Below, piece by piece: positions 47,040 to 57,222 of a stretch of DNA of 64,000 nucleotides. Where the stretch lies: contig JACEEZ010019858.1 of NCBI GenBank assembly GCA_016584305.1, positions 107,501 through 171,500 of the forward strand, in the 5' to 3' direction. The notes under the pieces were generated by a model. The model ran no database searches. It had not been told where the DNA came from and saw nothing but the letters and a program-made list of their open reading frames with translations. Every line of letters begins with the position of its first letter. The first letter of the stretch is position 1. A program made the translations under genes and the position numbers. The stretch is from Chionoecetes opilio (taxonomy: Eukaryota > Arthropoda > Malacostraca > Decapoda > Majidae).

Positions 47040-49436
47040 TCACCATTGTTCTAAGTATCTCCTCACTGGTCTCCTCTCTCTAGGTGGGAGTTGCTCAAGT
47101 TCTTCTTCTACAACTACTATCTCTGCTGGTTCCAACAGCCAGCCATCTTGTCCTACATATCGCTTAATTTGCTCGGCCGCGCGCTGTACATGTTTGCCGT
47201 CAAATATATTTTCTAATACATATGAACCTCCATCTCTCAATACTTCCACCACTTTGTATGGTCCCAACCACTTAACTGAAAGTTTTCTATTGGTGCCCGT
47301 CTCAAAACGTTCTCTTTTTACCCACGCCAATTCGTCTTTTTCCAACCTTTCATTTTTCCTTTTCACATTAGCTTTCTCCCGCCATTTTCTACCTCTCTCC
47401 AAATTTGTTCTTTTGATTATTTCGTGTGCCACTGTTGTTTCATCCTCTGAGTCAATTTGTGGTAATTTCACACTAATCAACCTTGGAGCGTATCGGGAAA
47501 AAAAAGCATAGAAAGGTTGGGTACCCATTGTCTCATGCACTGCACTATTTAATACTCTTTGAGTTTCTAAGAGATAATTGGGCCACCTATGAGGATAACC
47601 CTTGCACAGGTTTGAGAGAATTGTTTTCATTGTTCGGTGCATCCTTTCTGAGATACTATTACCTTGTGGATGGTAAGGCGTGGTGTATCCTAATTGTATC
47701 TCACATGAGTCACACAACTCTTTGAATTGTTGTGACGTAAACTCCTTAGCATTATCCAATAACAAGGTATGTGGTGCTCCAAATAAACTGACATATTCCC
47801 TAAAATTCTTACATACTTCGTCGGTCATCCTAGTCCTTAATTTATAAAAGGTAGTAAACCTACTATAATGATCTATTATGGTTAATACATAGCGGTATCC
47901 GTGGGCTCCCGTTCCCATGTCTGTTATGTCTATGCTTATCCTCTCTAGAGGTTTACTTACTGATGGTATTTCTTGCCATTGTTGTTGGAGTCCACGACTA
48001 CCCTTATGCTGTTGGCATGTCAAACAGTTCCTCACATATTCTCTCACATCCGTTTTCAGGTTGGGCCAATAAAAATAGCCTTCTGCTTTACTTATTGATT
48101 TCCTCTGCCCTAAATGACCCGATTCCTTATTGTGAATTAATTCCAAAGCCGCTCGCTTCAGTTCACTAGGTAAAACCAATAAATAGTGTATACTGTTATC
48201 GAACTGTGGTTTAGTTAAATATAAAATTCCTCCTTCTATTACGAATTGATCTAAAGTATTTCTGGGGTATTTAGATCTGGGTATTCTGCCTCCTTCTAGA
48301 TACTCTATCATTTCTCTCCATCTATGGTCCTCTCGTTGCATTTCCTTTACTTCTTCTTTAGTTTTTCCTAACCACCTCTCTTCTACTTGACATCGAATGA
48401 TTCTTACTGGTCTACTAAGTTGGTCTGCTACAGTGTTCTTTTTCCCTGCTTTATACTCTATCTGATACCTATAGTCTCTCATCTCTAGGATCCATCTGTT
48501 CATCCTAGGTGACTTGGTTCGTTGTTTAAAGACTGACACTAACGGTTGGTGGTCTGTTCTGATGATCACCTTGGTTCCCCACAGGAAATGATGAAACTGT
48601 CTGCAAGCTAAAACTATTCCTAAGGCTTCCCTATCTGTCGCTGAGTATCGCGTCTCAACTGGTTTTAATTTCTTTGAAAAATAAGAGATTACTTGGGCTT
48701 TGCCCTCATCACTATACTGCATCAGTACTGCTCCTACGTGAGTTTGGCTACCATCGCTATCCAACACAAATGGTTTATTAATGTTGGCCTTAGTTAAGAT
48801 GGGAGCACTAGTCAGTTTATCCTTTAATATCTGAAATGCTTGCTGGCTTTCCTCTGACCATTTGAATGGGTTATCTTTCTTGGTCAAATTAGTGATAGGC
48901 ACTGCTATCTTAGCGAATCCTTCTATGTACTTCCTATAGAAACCTACCATACCTAGAAATCTTCTGGTTTCCTTGACATTAGTTGGGGGTTTCATTTTAT
49001 CTACGGCTGCCATATTGTCTGGGTTGGGTTGGTAACCTTCCTTGTTCACTAAGTGTCCCAGAAAATTAACTTTTCTTTGTCCTATTTTACATTTGGTCAG
49101 ATTTAATTTGACTCCAAATCTAGTCAGATGTCCAAATAATTTATCGATCCTTTCCAATAATTTCTCGTAACTGGGTGCCATCAGGATTATGTCATCCAGA
49201 TAATTTTTAAGCCAATTTTCTTTCAGTAAAGGAGTTAAGATCTGGGCTAATTTGCGTGAGAAAATTGCTGCACTGCAATTTAATCCAAAGGGAAGTCTTT
49301 TGAATCTATATAAGGATATCCCTTCACTGAAAGTTGTTAGATCTTTACTACTTTCATCTAACAGTACTTGATAATACGCATCTTTCATATCTAGGGTGGC
49401 ATAGTATTCATAGCCCGCTACCGATTCTACTAACTT
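47040..49436 (-). pseudogene. pol: Gypsy Pol, RT C-terminus, RNase H and integrase (frameshifted off)
   Basis: Open for 782 codons from the first Met at 49388, and a little further upstream in frame. RT catalytic box YLDDIIL, then NLTKCKIGQRKVNFLGHLVN. RNase H has VLDSDGSQTHVGAVL, a TDREALGIV segment and RTDHQPLVS. The integrase zinc site starts with HNKESGHLGQRKS and ends with CLTCQQHK. The DDE core is ISIDITDMG, then LLLDNAKEFTS, then HPQGNSISERMH. A GPY-type module follows (VKWLGPYKVVEVLRDGGSYV). All catalytic residues are present. Only the upstream frameshift separates this part from Gag-Pro. There is no chromodomain and no env downstream. Confidence 0.9.
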
Positions 49437-50640
49437 CCAATTTAGGTAGGGGGTGTATATCAGTGGCTAAATGTTGATTCACCTTTCTATAGTCTAGACA
49501 CATCCTTTTTTCCCCATTCGGCTTGTTAACCAGTACTATAGGACTTAACCACGCAGCTGTGGAATTTTCTATTATGTCCTTCTCTTCCATTTCTCTCAAC
49601 ATTTTAGCTATTAGTTCTTTAGCTTTCTCCGGATACCTATATGTAACTCCTCTACATGGTTTTGGATCTAACACCTGAATATGAGCGGGTTCAGTTTTCA
49701 TGGTACCTAGTTCTCCTGCATCTAAGATAAATAGTTCATGGTGCTCTTTTATCAAGGCGAAAAGATGATGCCTCTCCTGTTCACTTAAGTGTTTCCAGTC
49801 TCCTTTTTCTAGAATTGCCTGTATTCGCTCCGGTCGAGTACCATTACCCTCGCTACCATCACTATCGGGTAACATTGCGTTACTCATCCTAGTGGTGAGA
49901 CAACGTGTTTCTGCCGTAACTTGCTGTTCTTGAATTTCTTCTGAGTTTACTACTCTATATTTAGCTAAAATTGTACCAGGACGTAACTTCAGCTGTCCAC
50001 TACTGTTATTAATTATTGGTAGAAAGATAGTTCTTTCTTTTGTAACCTGGACGCATACAGGTGCTATATTTTGCACTTGTTTTTTTGTGTCCACCAAGAG
50101 AGTGGTTCCCTCTACCTCGTCCACTGACAATTCTAACCATTGAGTTCTTTCTGGTTTTATGGTCACACTTTGTTGTATCCTTATATGACAGCTTGATTTA
50201 TGCACCTCCTCTTCGCACTTTTCACTCTTAACTGCTCTGATGGTACCGTATCGGTGTTTAACAAAATTTAAGGGATAAGTTAGGTTAGCCCACATGACTT
50301 TCTTTTGTTTGTAATTGATAGTTATTTCTTCTAGTCCTATTATGTTCATCCCTATCAGGGCTTGGGTGGATAAATACTGATCTGGAACAGCTAACATCAA
50401 CACTTCTATTGTTCTATCTATTCCTAAGGGTATTTTTACTCTTACTTGACCTAAGATTCTCAACTCCTTGCCCGTTATACCGGTTAAACTAGGGATGTTA
50501 CTGTGGGTTCTTATTTTAAGTTGTAAATCTAAAGCTGCACTCTTTTTTATAAGTGAATATTCGCTTCCTGTGTCTAATAAAACTTCCATGACGTGATCAT
50601 TAATGGCTAAGGGGATTATTGGGGATTGATGTTTAACTAG
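49408..50640 (-). CDS. pol: Gypsy Pol, protease and N-terminal RT (downstream of readthrough stop)
   Basis: Open in the gag frame from the codon after the TGA. The first ATG (50587-50589) lies 17 codons in, right at the protease. The protease active site is LLDTGSEYSLI. A linker follows, then the RT N-terminal palm and fingers: KTEPAHIQVLDPKPCRGVTY, IIENSTAAWLSPIVLVNKPN (the S-P-h-h-h-V-x-K motif) and KRMCLDYRKVNQHL. The frame ends early at 49408 because of a 1-2 nt indel near 49432-49437. RT motifs continue in another frame at once, so this is a mutation in pol and not a natural boundary. Confidence 0.85.
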   Translation of the reverse strand, partial: LVKHQSPIIPLAINDHVMEVLLDTGSEYSLIKKSAALDLQLKIRTHSNIPSLTGITGKELRILGQVRVKIPLGIDRTIEVLMLAVPDQYLSTQALIGMNIIGLEEITINYKQKKVMWANLTYPLNFVKHRYGTIRAVKSEKCEEEVHKSSCHIRIQQSVTIKPERTQWLELSVDEVEGTTLLVDTKKQVQNIAPVCVQVTKERTIFLPIINNSSGQLKLRPGTILAKYRVVNSEEIQEQQVTAETRCLTTRMSNAMLPDSDGSEGNGTRPERIQAILEKGDWKHLSEQERHHLFALIKEHHELFILDAGELGTMKTEPAHIQVLDPKPCRGVTYRYPEKAKELIAKMLREMEEKDIIENSTAAWLSPIVLVNKPNGEKRMCLDYRKVNQHLATDIHPLPKLEVSRIGSGL

Positions 50641-51762
50641 TCATCTGGAGTTCACTTTCCTCCCAGGACAACTTGAACTGCCTCTCCTACATCCTACTCT
50701 CCAGCAATCGAAACAAGCGTTGCTACTTGGCTTCCTTCGACAGTCTGCGATTGAGTGGTTGTTCATTCTACAGTAGGGGCAAAACGTCTGGGAACTCTTT
50801 CTCCAATCTGAACTGGGTAGTTGCTGGTCGTTACCTACTACCAAATCTTGTAATTCTCTCCCCATTCCTTCCATCTGTGCTTGCAGTTCTCTTACCTCTG
50901 ACTGACTAGCTGACAGTCCCTGTGACTGTTCCTGTTTATTGGGAGGACTACTCTGGGAAGCGAGTGTTATTTCTGATAACTGCCGGGGCTGGTTTACCGC
51001 GTATCCTATAGTCTCTCTTCCGATAATGATGGCCCTCTCGGCCTCCACTCTCACTATGAATTTTTTCAACGGGATTTGTTCATCCATAAAAAGTTCTAAT
51101 TTCTCTTTACTGTGACTTGGCAATCCTCGCAATAGTTTTTTCTTAATGATTTTATCCCTACGGGGAAGTTCTCCTGGGTATTTTGACTTCGCTTCCAGTA
51201 TGGCGTATTTGCATTTGAGTTTATTTGCAAAGTCTTGTGGATCTTCCATCCAGTCATACTGGACTTCAGAAATACTGTTAAGGATTCTGTCGACATTATT
51301 GTCTGTTAGCTCATCGTATAACCAATAAGTTAGGGTGTTCCATGATCTAAAATCATGCTGACCGAGGGCATTCTGTATCAATAAGGCTAATTGCGGATCT
51401 ACTCTATTCATAAGTATCCTCTTTCTCTCCTCCAAATCCTCTGAACAACTTTCTACCTGGGAAAGGAAAACTGTCAACCTTCCCTCTGCTTCGATACCTT
51501 GTAAATCCCCGAGGTTCAGCACTCTTACATCTCGAGGCTTTAACAATGACCTCACTGGTCTCCTGCCTTCCTTCTCCTCTCCCTTATTTCTCAACAATAA
51601 CTCAAGAGTCTCTTCCGTTCTTTCCACTTCTTGTTCTAGCTGACTCATCCACTTGAACTGCTCGCATTGTTCTGGACCCTCCTTCTTAAGCTCGCTACCC
51701 TTTGCTTCCTTTTGGAGGAAATCCTCCAAATCCTCTATTGAAAAACCCATTAAATCCTCCAT
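50641..51762 (-). CDS. gag: Gypsy Gag polyprotein
   Basis: 374 codons including stop. The N-terminal part is acidic and helical (MEDLMGFSIEDLEDFLQKEA). The middle is a capsid-like region with LALLIQNALGQHDFRSWNTL and YDELTDNNVDRI. The C-terminal nucleocapsid has a zinc knuckle CPYCRMNNHSIADC (C-x2-C-x4-H-x4-C) and a second cysteine cluster CFDCWRVGC. It assembles the virus-like particle and binds the element RNA. It ends in TGA (50641-50643), followed by CTAG in the same frame as the protease, which suggests translational readthrough rather than frameshifting. The reading frame is intact. Confidence 0.9.
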   Translation of the reverse strand: MEDLMGFSIEDLEDFLQKEAKGSELKKEGPEQCEQFKWMSQLEQEVERTEETLELLLRNKGEEKEGRRPVRSLLKPRDVRVLNLGDLQGIEAEGRLTVFLSQVESCSEDLEERKRILMNRVDPQLALLIQNALGQHDFRSWNTLTYWLYDELTDNNVDRILNSISEVQYDWMEDPQDFANKLKCKYAILEAKSKYPGELPRRDKIIKKKLLRGLPSHSKEKLELFMDEQIPLKKFIVRVEAERAIIIGRETIGYAVNQPRQLSEITLASQSSPPNKQEQSQGLSASQSEVRELQAQMEGMGRELQDLVVGNDQQLPSSDWRKSSQTFCPYCRMNNHSIADCRRKPSSNACFDCWRVGCRRGSSSCPGRKVNSR

Positions 51763-52261
51763 CTTAAAAAAATAATTTCCTTCCGTAAATAAACAAAAAA
51801 TGTATATTTCCCTGATTTTTCCAACTAGTGTTGGGCTTCCACGGTGGCTATTAAACTCACGACAGCCCTCTGAAGTTGCTTACTTGCTGGGGGCGTCTTC
51901 CAAGCCTCAACACTGATTTACGCATTTTATTACTATTTACGGTGGGTGACCCGGCCCTCCTAAAGCCTGCACTACCGCCCATGCCTGATAGTTGTGCGTG
52001 ATTACGCGCTTCTCCCCTGTCATCCTGGCGCTCTATAAACTACTGTTATGTTAGGATCATCTTCCTCCACGGTCTGAGCGAACTAGTCATAGTCACTAAC
52101 GCTACTCTACACCTATATGTACACCTATATGTACACCTATACTCTGCGCACACCATACTGTACGTGTACAGTATGTGATCACTGGGTAACTGGCACTTGA
52201 AGAAAAAAACTAACTAACAAGGCGTTAGTCAGCACGTGGGTACGCGGATCCATCGAATGGA
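51763..52261 (-). other. Gypsy 5' leader
   Basis: About 500 bp between primer site and gag ATG. Contains a threefold ACACCTATATGT repeat near 52110-52140 and a CACACCATACTGTACGTGTA hairpin. Probably holds packaging signals. Confidence 0.5.
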
Positions 52262-52279
52262 TCCAAACCGCTGTCACCA
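52262..52279 (-). promoter_or_regulatory. Putative tRNA primer binding site of the gypsy element
   Basis: Immediately inside the 5' LTR the minus strand reads TTT then TGGTGACAGCGG, beginning with the TGG that pairs to a tRNA CCA end. The matching tRNA was not determined. Confidence 0.5.
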
Positions 52280-52282
52280 AAA

Positions 52283-53215
52283 TGTAATGGTCATTTTGAC
52301 CATCTACACCTTTGTTACCATTATGTAGTGCCCACCTTGGGAGTGTACTCTACAGTCCTGGTTACTCCGCTGCCACCACCCACATTAAGTGGGAAAAAGT
52401 ATATGATTGAAGAAAAATAAAAGATTTAAGAAAATATGTAAGGACTGGTTGGAAACAGAATGATAACGCGTTAATATATATTTCTAATTATAATATATTT
52501 AACTCTACTGTCTCCATTATGTAGTTATTATACATTCACAAGTTATCTTAATATTAAGTCTTCCTTCCCTCCTAGCGATACGCACGCGAAATGCTCAAGT
52601 CGTTATCCTAATATAGTTTACTATCTTTGGTAACTTCAGTCGCACTGTTACCCCTTAACGATACGCACATGTAATGCTCAAGTCGTTATCCTAATATAAT
52701 GTAGACGTAGTCTATCCCACTTCCAACTGTTTCCCTCTCACTTATTTTTCTATTTCCTTCTTTTCTCCTTGTCCTCACACGGCTGGCTGTGACATGTTGT
52801 GGTTGCCCCCTCTGCTAATTTGTGAGCGCTTGGCCCTCTGGTCCGCCAACAGCATCCTACCTTGGGACCCTAAGTAATGCACTTCATTAGTCTTGGTCAA
52901 CAAAAAAGAATCACCAGTAAGTCATGTCTACATCTCTAGTTAACAAACATTTCACAACATACCTTTACCAAGGGCGAGAATATCACCTCCCCACAGGCGA
53001 CTTAACTCAACGAACGTCGAGCTGCTTCTAAAATTATTCTAACCTAGAATCCCCGTTCTCACCTCGTTTCGCTACGTGTCTAATTACTACTGGTTTAAAA
53101 TATAAGCCTAACCAGTGATTCAGGAATGAGGCGTGGAGGAAAATTCCTCGTTAGCTTATTGATACTTATGTGTTATTTCATCTCTTCCCCTATTAATGTA
53201 ATTTCTCGCGTTACA
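52283..53215 (-). repeat. Gypsy 5' LTR (right on + strand)
   Basis: 933 bp, TGTAATGGTC to GTTACA. As the element reads on the minus strand this is the promoter-bearing 5' LTR. Confidence 0.95.
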
Positions 53216-53551
53216 CATGCACTGGGACACTTTGGGATAGGAATATTTCAGATGAAACATGGCTGAGTATTTTATATCGTATGCATTTCTTACTAAATTG
53301 TTAGAGTTTATAAGTTTACTGATGTGTCAATTTTTGAAAACATGTAGATATTCTCACCAATGAACTTGAATAAATTTTATATTATGTATTATTAAATATA
53401 TATATATAATTATATATATATATTATATTATATATTATATTATAATTGATATATATATATATATTATCATACGTATATGATATATATATACTGTATCATA
53501 TATATATATATTCATTTACGTATATATATATATATATGATATGTTATATAT

Positions 53552-53585
<34 letters not shown>

Positions 53586-53590
53586 TTCTC
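53216..53590. repeat. Intron flank and (TA)n-rich tract
   Basis: Host intron sequence continuing the gypsy target site (TTTGCATGCACTGGG when rejoined), then irregular TA repeats from 53391 to 53585. Confidence 0.8.
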
Positions 53591-53931
53591 TTTTACATCT
53601 ATGCCTATAGCGCCTGTAGGCAGTGACCTCCAGGGCTTAGATGGTAGGCCCTGGAGGCTCACTTGAGGGCTGTGATGGTTGGCCCTAACCCGTGGTGGCG
53701 CAGGCAGGATTCATATAGTGACGCCTGTAATTAAAGGCTCATGCCGCCCCCCTGTGTCCTCCGATACACTCGCAATCGAAGGTAGAGTTAATAGATAGGG
53801 CATGTGGGTGTTCTTAGGCCACTCGACTGCGCAGAAATATTTTAAGTGGATTTATGGGTCTCACTCGGGATCGAACTCCGGTCTTCGAGAACGCCACTCG
53901 GTGACGCTAACCACTCTGCTACCTCCCCGAT
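53591..53931 (-). mobile_element. tRNA-derived SINE, family A, copy 5
   Basis: TGCCTATAGCGCCTGTAGGC, body and reverse head (GGATCGAACTC near 53867, CCACTCTGCTACC). Lies directly at the end of a TA tract. Confidence 0.87.
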
Positions 53932-54019
53932 AACATACATGCATTAAAAGCTGAAGCCAAGCCTCCCCAGTGCATTGGGACAGTTGAATGTGTGGTTAAA
54001 CAAAGCTATCAATATTACC

Positions 54020-55780
54020 TTGGGTGAGCTGTGAATGTAAACTTGCTGTGTGGACTTTCATGAAGGCGCCGCTGCGAGCAGACATGTGTTGTTGTGCTCC
54101 GCCTCTCGCCCCTTCCAGTGACTATATGTTGTTCCTTCCTCCACGCTTGTCATTGAGTGGTGTTGACACTCCCTCAGCATCCAATATCGTGCCCCTGTGT
54201 TCCTGCCATGTCTCTACACCACCTGGCACGTTGACAGCATTGGCGGCTCCAGCCACCACGTCGGCCATGGACACTGATGACGTGGAGCTTCCTCTCAACA
54301 CCAAACGTGGCCTTCATACTCCACCCAGAGTTGACCGTAAGGGCAAGGAAGACCCAGCGCACTGCTGAAGACCAACACTCACGTCGAACTAGAGAAGGTT
54401 TCCTTTCTCCTCAGAGCCATTGACAGTGTCTGCATCTTCCTTAACCCCAGCCGGGTCTCCTACGCTCTCAATGGTTCCCCCCTAAGTGCCAGGGCCGAGG
54501 TGGCTATCAATTAATATTATCAATCTTCAGAATGGTGGAGTAGAAAATTCAAGGAGTATGATGCCCCAATTAAATTTCACAACACAAAGTTGCAATAACT
54601 GGCTAGCAGCCAAATAACATGAACCAAACAACTAATTGTTCGGGAACTAAGCAATAGTATTATCAGAGCAGGGTATGTCACCCAATTAACTCCCTGTACT
54701 GCAGCCTGAAGGAGGAGAAGTGCGACAGCAATCTTCAGCAAGTTAGTTAACACCTCAGGGAGCTGGAGTGTTGAATGGTGTTGGGACAGTGAAGGGCAGT
54801 CTGGAAGAGCGCCCAATTCTTCAAAAGTGTCTTCAGGGGATGAGAACAGCAGTAGTGGTGGAAGGCATTGTCAGGTTGAGAGATATCAGTTGTCTGCCTG
54901 TCCAGTGTAGTGCCGGTTATGGGGTCACCTTGGCTAGACTATCCCCCTACCTCTGGACACGAGGGTGGGGGTGTTGATGTGGCACCGGGCAACAAGTACT
55001 TGATAGGCGAACCATCATCGCCCGGTGAAAGTGGTGATCATCTCCTCAGGTAGAAGGGAATGAGGCAGGTGTAGTTCTTCACACTAAGTAAGTACCTCTT
55101 GGAGTGGGAAACTCGCTCCATAGGTAACGGATCGGCTCTGGCCATTGCAGTGTGGGATTACAATCTCCCCAAGGTACCCTTCCTACAGGAGGGCTCATTC
55201 CAGCTTGGTGACTGGCAAGTCACCAACTGCCGGACTGAACGAATGGGTGACAAAGCTCAGTACGCCAAAGTAGGGTAGCTGGCAGATGACGCAGACATAG
55301 ATGAGATTCGAGGTGCTCTCAGGCCCTTGGATAGCAGTGACATTGGAGGTTACCTGGATCCCTCCTCAGCAGCTCCCTCAATACACCAGTGGCTTCACCT
55401 GATGGTAAGAGATCCCTTGCCTCGGAGTGTCTCAATAGGCCACATGATTTACTGGTGTCAGCCCTACTTTCTTCCCTTTATTCGTTGTCCTGGGCACCAA
55501 AGAGTCGACCACCACCACTCCATTAACACTTGCCGGTCTGTCGTCCGCTTGCTCACGTTGCAGTGCTCCCCATCCATATAAGGCTCATGAAACCATTTGT
55601 GACCGGCATTTCTACTGGTTTAAGTGCGGTGGACTTCATGGTCCCAGATCGGCTGACTGCCCCTACAACCAAGAGGCCCAGCAGCTCTACTCCATTATGG
55701 CCGAGGAAAAGAAGCACCTTAATGAAATCAATACGACTGTATATTTTATGCCTAGAAATGTGTTTACAGCGTTGTAGTAT
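54020..55780 (+). pseudogene. Degraded gag-like ORF1 of a LINE-type retroelement
   Basis: Coding-like, GC-richer sequence in shifting frames. The first part reads SGVDTPSASNIVPLCSCHVS and MDTDDVELPLNTKRGLHTPP, then VSFLLRAIDSVCIFLNPSRV. The end (55530-55740) reads CSRCSAPHPYKAHETICDRH and FKCGGLHGPRSADCPYN, resembling the Cys/His knuckles of LINE ORF1 nucleic-acid-binding proteins. Interrupted at 54487-55090 by a block that also occurs at 62997-63610. Many stops. Clade uncertain. Confidence 0.5.
54487..55090. repeat. 600-bp dispersed block, copy 1
   Basis: CAGGGCCGAGGTGGCTATCA at the start and GTGTAGTTCTTCACA at the end. It shares AACTGGCTAGC, AACTCCCTG, GACAGCAATCTTCAGCA and GGTGTTGA-type words with the copy at 62997-63610. 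No inverted ends are obvious. Confidence 0.65.
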
Positions 55781-56003
55781 CTGTGTGTAGGCTTCAGATC
55801 ACACCGAAACTCACACAATACCAAAAAATTGGTGCTGTAGCAATGGGATCTAGCAAACACTCTCATAGCGGAAAATTCCTTATAACGGAAAGGGAGTTGC
55901 CTGAATTATTCCGTTATAGAGAGTTTCCACTGTATATGTATATTTATCCTTATTAGAAAAGTTAATACACATGTCGTCTGTGACATGCCCAGTAGTACGT
56001 ATA
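55781..56003. other. Possible pogo-like remnant
   Basis: TATTCCGTTATAGAGAGTTT CCACTGTA near 55935 looks like a decayed right end of a pogo-like element. Its left end is not clear. Confidence 0.35.
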
Positions 56004-56115
56004 CAGTACCCTCCCGAGTTTCACGCGATGTGAGTTTCGCGCTGAGTCCTAAATTCTTACCATCAAGACTTTCGCGCATTACATATCTCCCCGAGTTTCG
56101 CGCTAATTCGTACAC

Positions 56116-56408
56116 GTTTTTTTTTTTTTTTTTTTTTTTTTTTTGGTGTGTGTTTGTGTGCCTACAGCGCCGTTAGGCAGTGACCTCCAGGGGTGGAATG
56201 GTAGGCTCTGGAGGTTCCCTCGAGGGCTGTGATGGTTGGCCCTCTCCCGTGGGGGTGCAGGCAGGATTTTTATAGTGACGCCTGGATTAAAGGTTCATGT
56301 CGCCCCCCTCTGGCCTTTGATGCACTCACAATCGTAGGTAGAGTTAATGGGCAGCATGTGGGTGTTCTTAGGCAACTCAACGGTGCAGAGAAAGATTTTA
56401 GACCTTAC
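56116..56408 (-). mobile_element. tRNA-derived SINE, family A, copy 6 (5' truncated)
   Basis: Starts with a 26-bp T run, then GCCTACAGCGCCGTTAGGCA and the body. It stops before the tRNA-like head, so it is a 5'-truncated insertion. Confidence 0.85.
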
Positions 56409-56439
56409 CGTAATATCAAGATCAAGATCAAGTATCGCT

Positions 56440-56780
56440 AAAGAGGTAAATAGTCGTATGTAGCTACAGATGGAAGAATGGTGTAAGCAAGACATGTGTA
56501 ATGTGTGAGACAAGAGTGGATGAAACTGTGGAGTACTTGATGCTGGAATGTGAACTGTATGAGTATGCTAGAACAAAGATGTTGGAGGTAGTGGTAGAAG
56601 TTGAGTGGAAGAATGGTGAGAGATGAGAGACAGGAGTGTGGATAGGCAGATGGAGTACCTGCTGGGGTTGTGTGCTGAGTGGAGGAGTGACAGACGTGTG
56701 GCTGAAATTGTAAAAGAATTCTTGGTGAATTCTTGGAGAGCACGCATGACAGAGAATGAGAGGCAGGGGGCCCCTCAGTG
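56440..56780 (+). pseudogene. LINE C-terminal zinc-finger fragment
   Basis: Reads KTCVMCETRVDETVEYLMLE CELYEYAR, the C-x2-C-x8-(H)-x4-C knuckle with Y in place of H that lies behind RT in many non-LTR elements, then WSDRRVAE-type residues. Frameshifted. Confidence 0.6.
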
Positions 56781-57011
56781 AGGGGGGACCCCGTATGAAT
56801 GTGATGCAGAGAGAGGAATGAGGGGAAAATGAAACACCTAGTTTTGCTTCCCCCTTTTGCTTCTCTCCCAACAGAATACATGTGTGGGAGAACGCCGGAC
56901 CAAAGGCTTCGCCGACAGCATCAGCTGGGTGACTCCCAACTCAAGCTCAAGCTCGTAGGTCTTCTCTCCTCCTCTTCCTCCTCTCCTGTCCTCTAGTTTT
57001 GGCCGATCACT

Positions 57012-57080
57012 CCGGGAGGCGGGTCACAAACCCCCGGCTAACACCCAGTACCCATTCACTGCTGGGTGGACAGGGGCTCG
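57012..57080 (+). repeat. 70-bp dispersed module, copy 2
   Basis: GGGAGGCGGGTCACAAACCC and following bases as at 2087-2156, with about five differences. Confidence 0.6.
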
Positions 57081-57222
57081 GGGCACTTTCAGGGTATTCT
57101 GGAGGGGAGAAAGGACTAAATATGCATTTTTACAGTGTTTTCAATACCCTAGTTTTGCGATCATCAAGTTTAGCTCTATGCCATGTGAAGAAAGCAAGCG
57201 CCAAACTCGGGAGGGTACTGTA

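Larger units (their letters stand above)
45352..53215 (-). mobile_element. Ty3/gypsy LTR retrotransposon (7.86 kb)
   Basis: Two direct LTRs (45352-46286 and 52283-53215) flanked by the 4-bp duplication CATG (45348-45351, 53216-53219). The inside has gag, then protease-RT-RNase H-integrase on the minus strand. The order RT-RH-IN identifies Ty3/gypsy rather than copia, and the single coding unit without an env ORF fits a retrotransposon. The LTRs differ by six substitutions and one 2-bp indel, so the insertion is recent. It lies antisense to the tweety gene in intron 5. Confidence 0.95.
56004..57220. mobile_element. pogo-like TIR element containing a SINE and a LINE tail
   Basis: CAGTACCCTCCCGAGTTTCA (56004) and ACTCGGGAGGGTACTG (ending 57220), TA on both sides. 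The subterminal GAGTTTCGCGCT is repeated at the left. It contains SINE A copy 6 (56116-56408), LINE sequence (56440-56780) and the 70-bp module (57012-57080). Confidence 0.88.

Noticed and set aside
45352..53215. Endogenous retrovirus or errantivirus with env
   Set aside because: No ORF lies between pol and the 3' LTR that could encode an envelope. It is a plain gag-pol gypsy element.
54024..54368. 114-codon ORF as a host exon or tweety 3' exon
   Set aside because: No transmembrane segments and no GT/AG borders in phase with exon 5. It continues in other frames as a gag-like relic with Cys/His knuckles.
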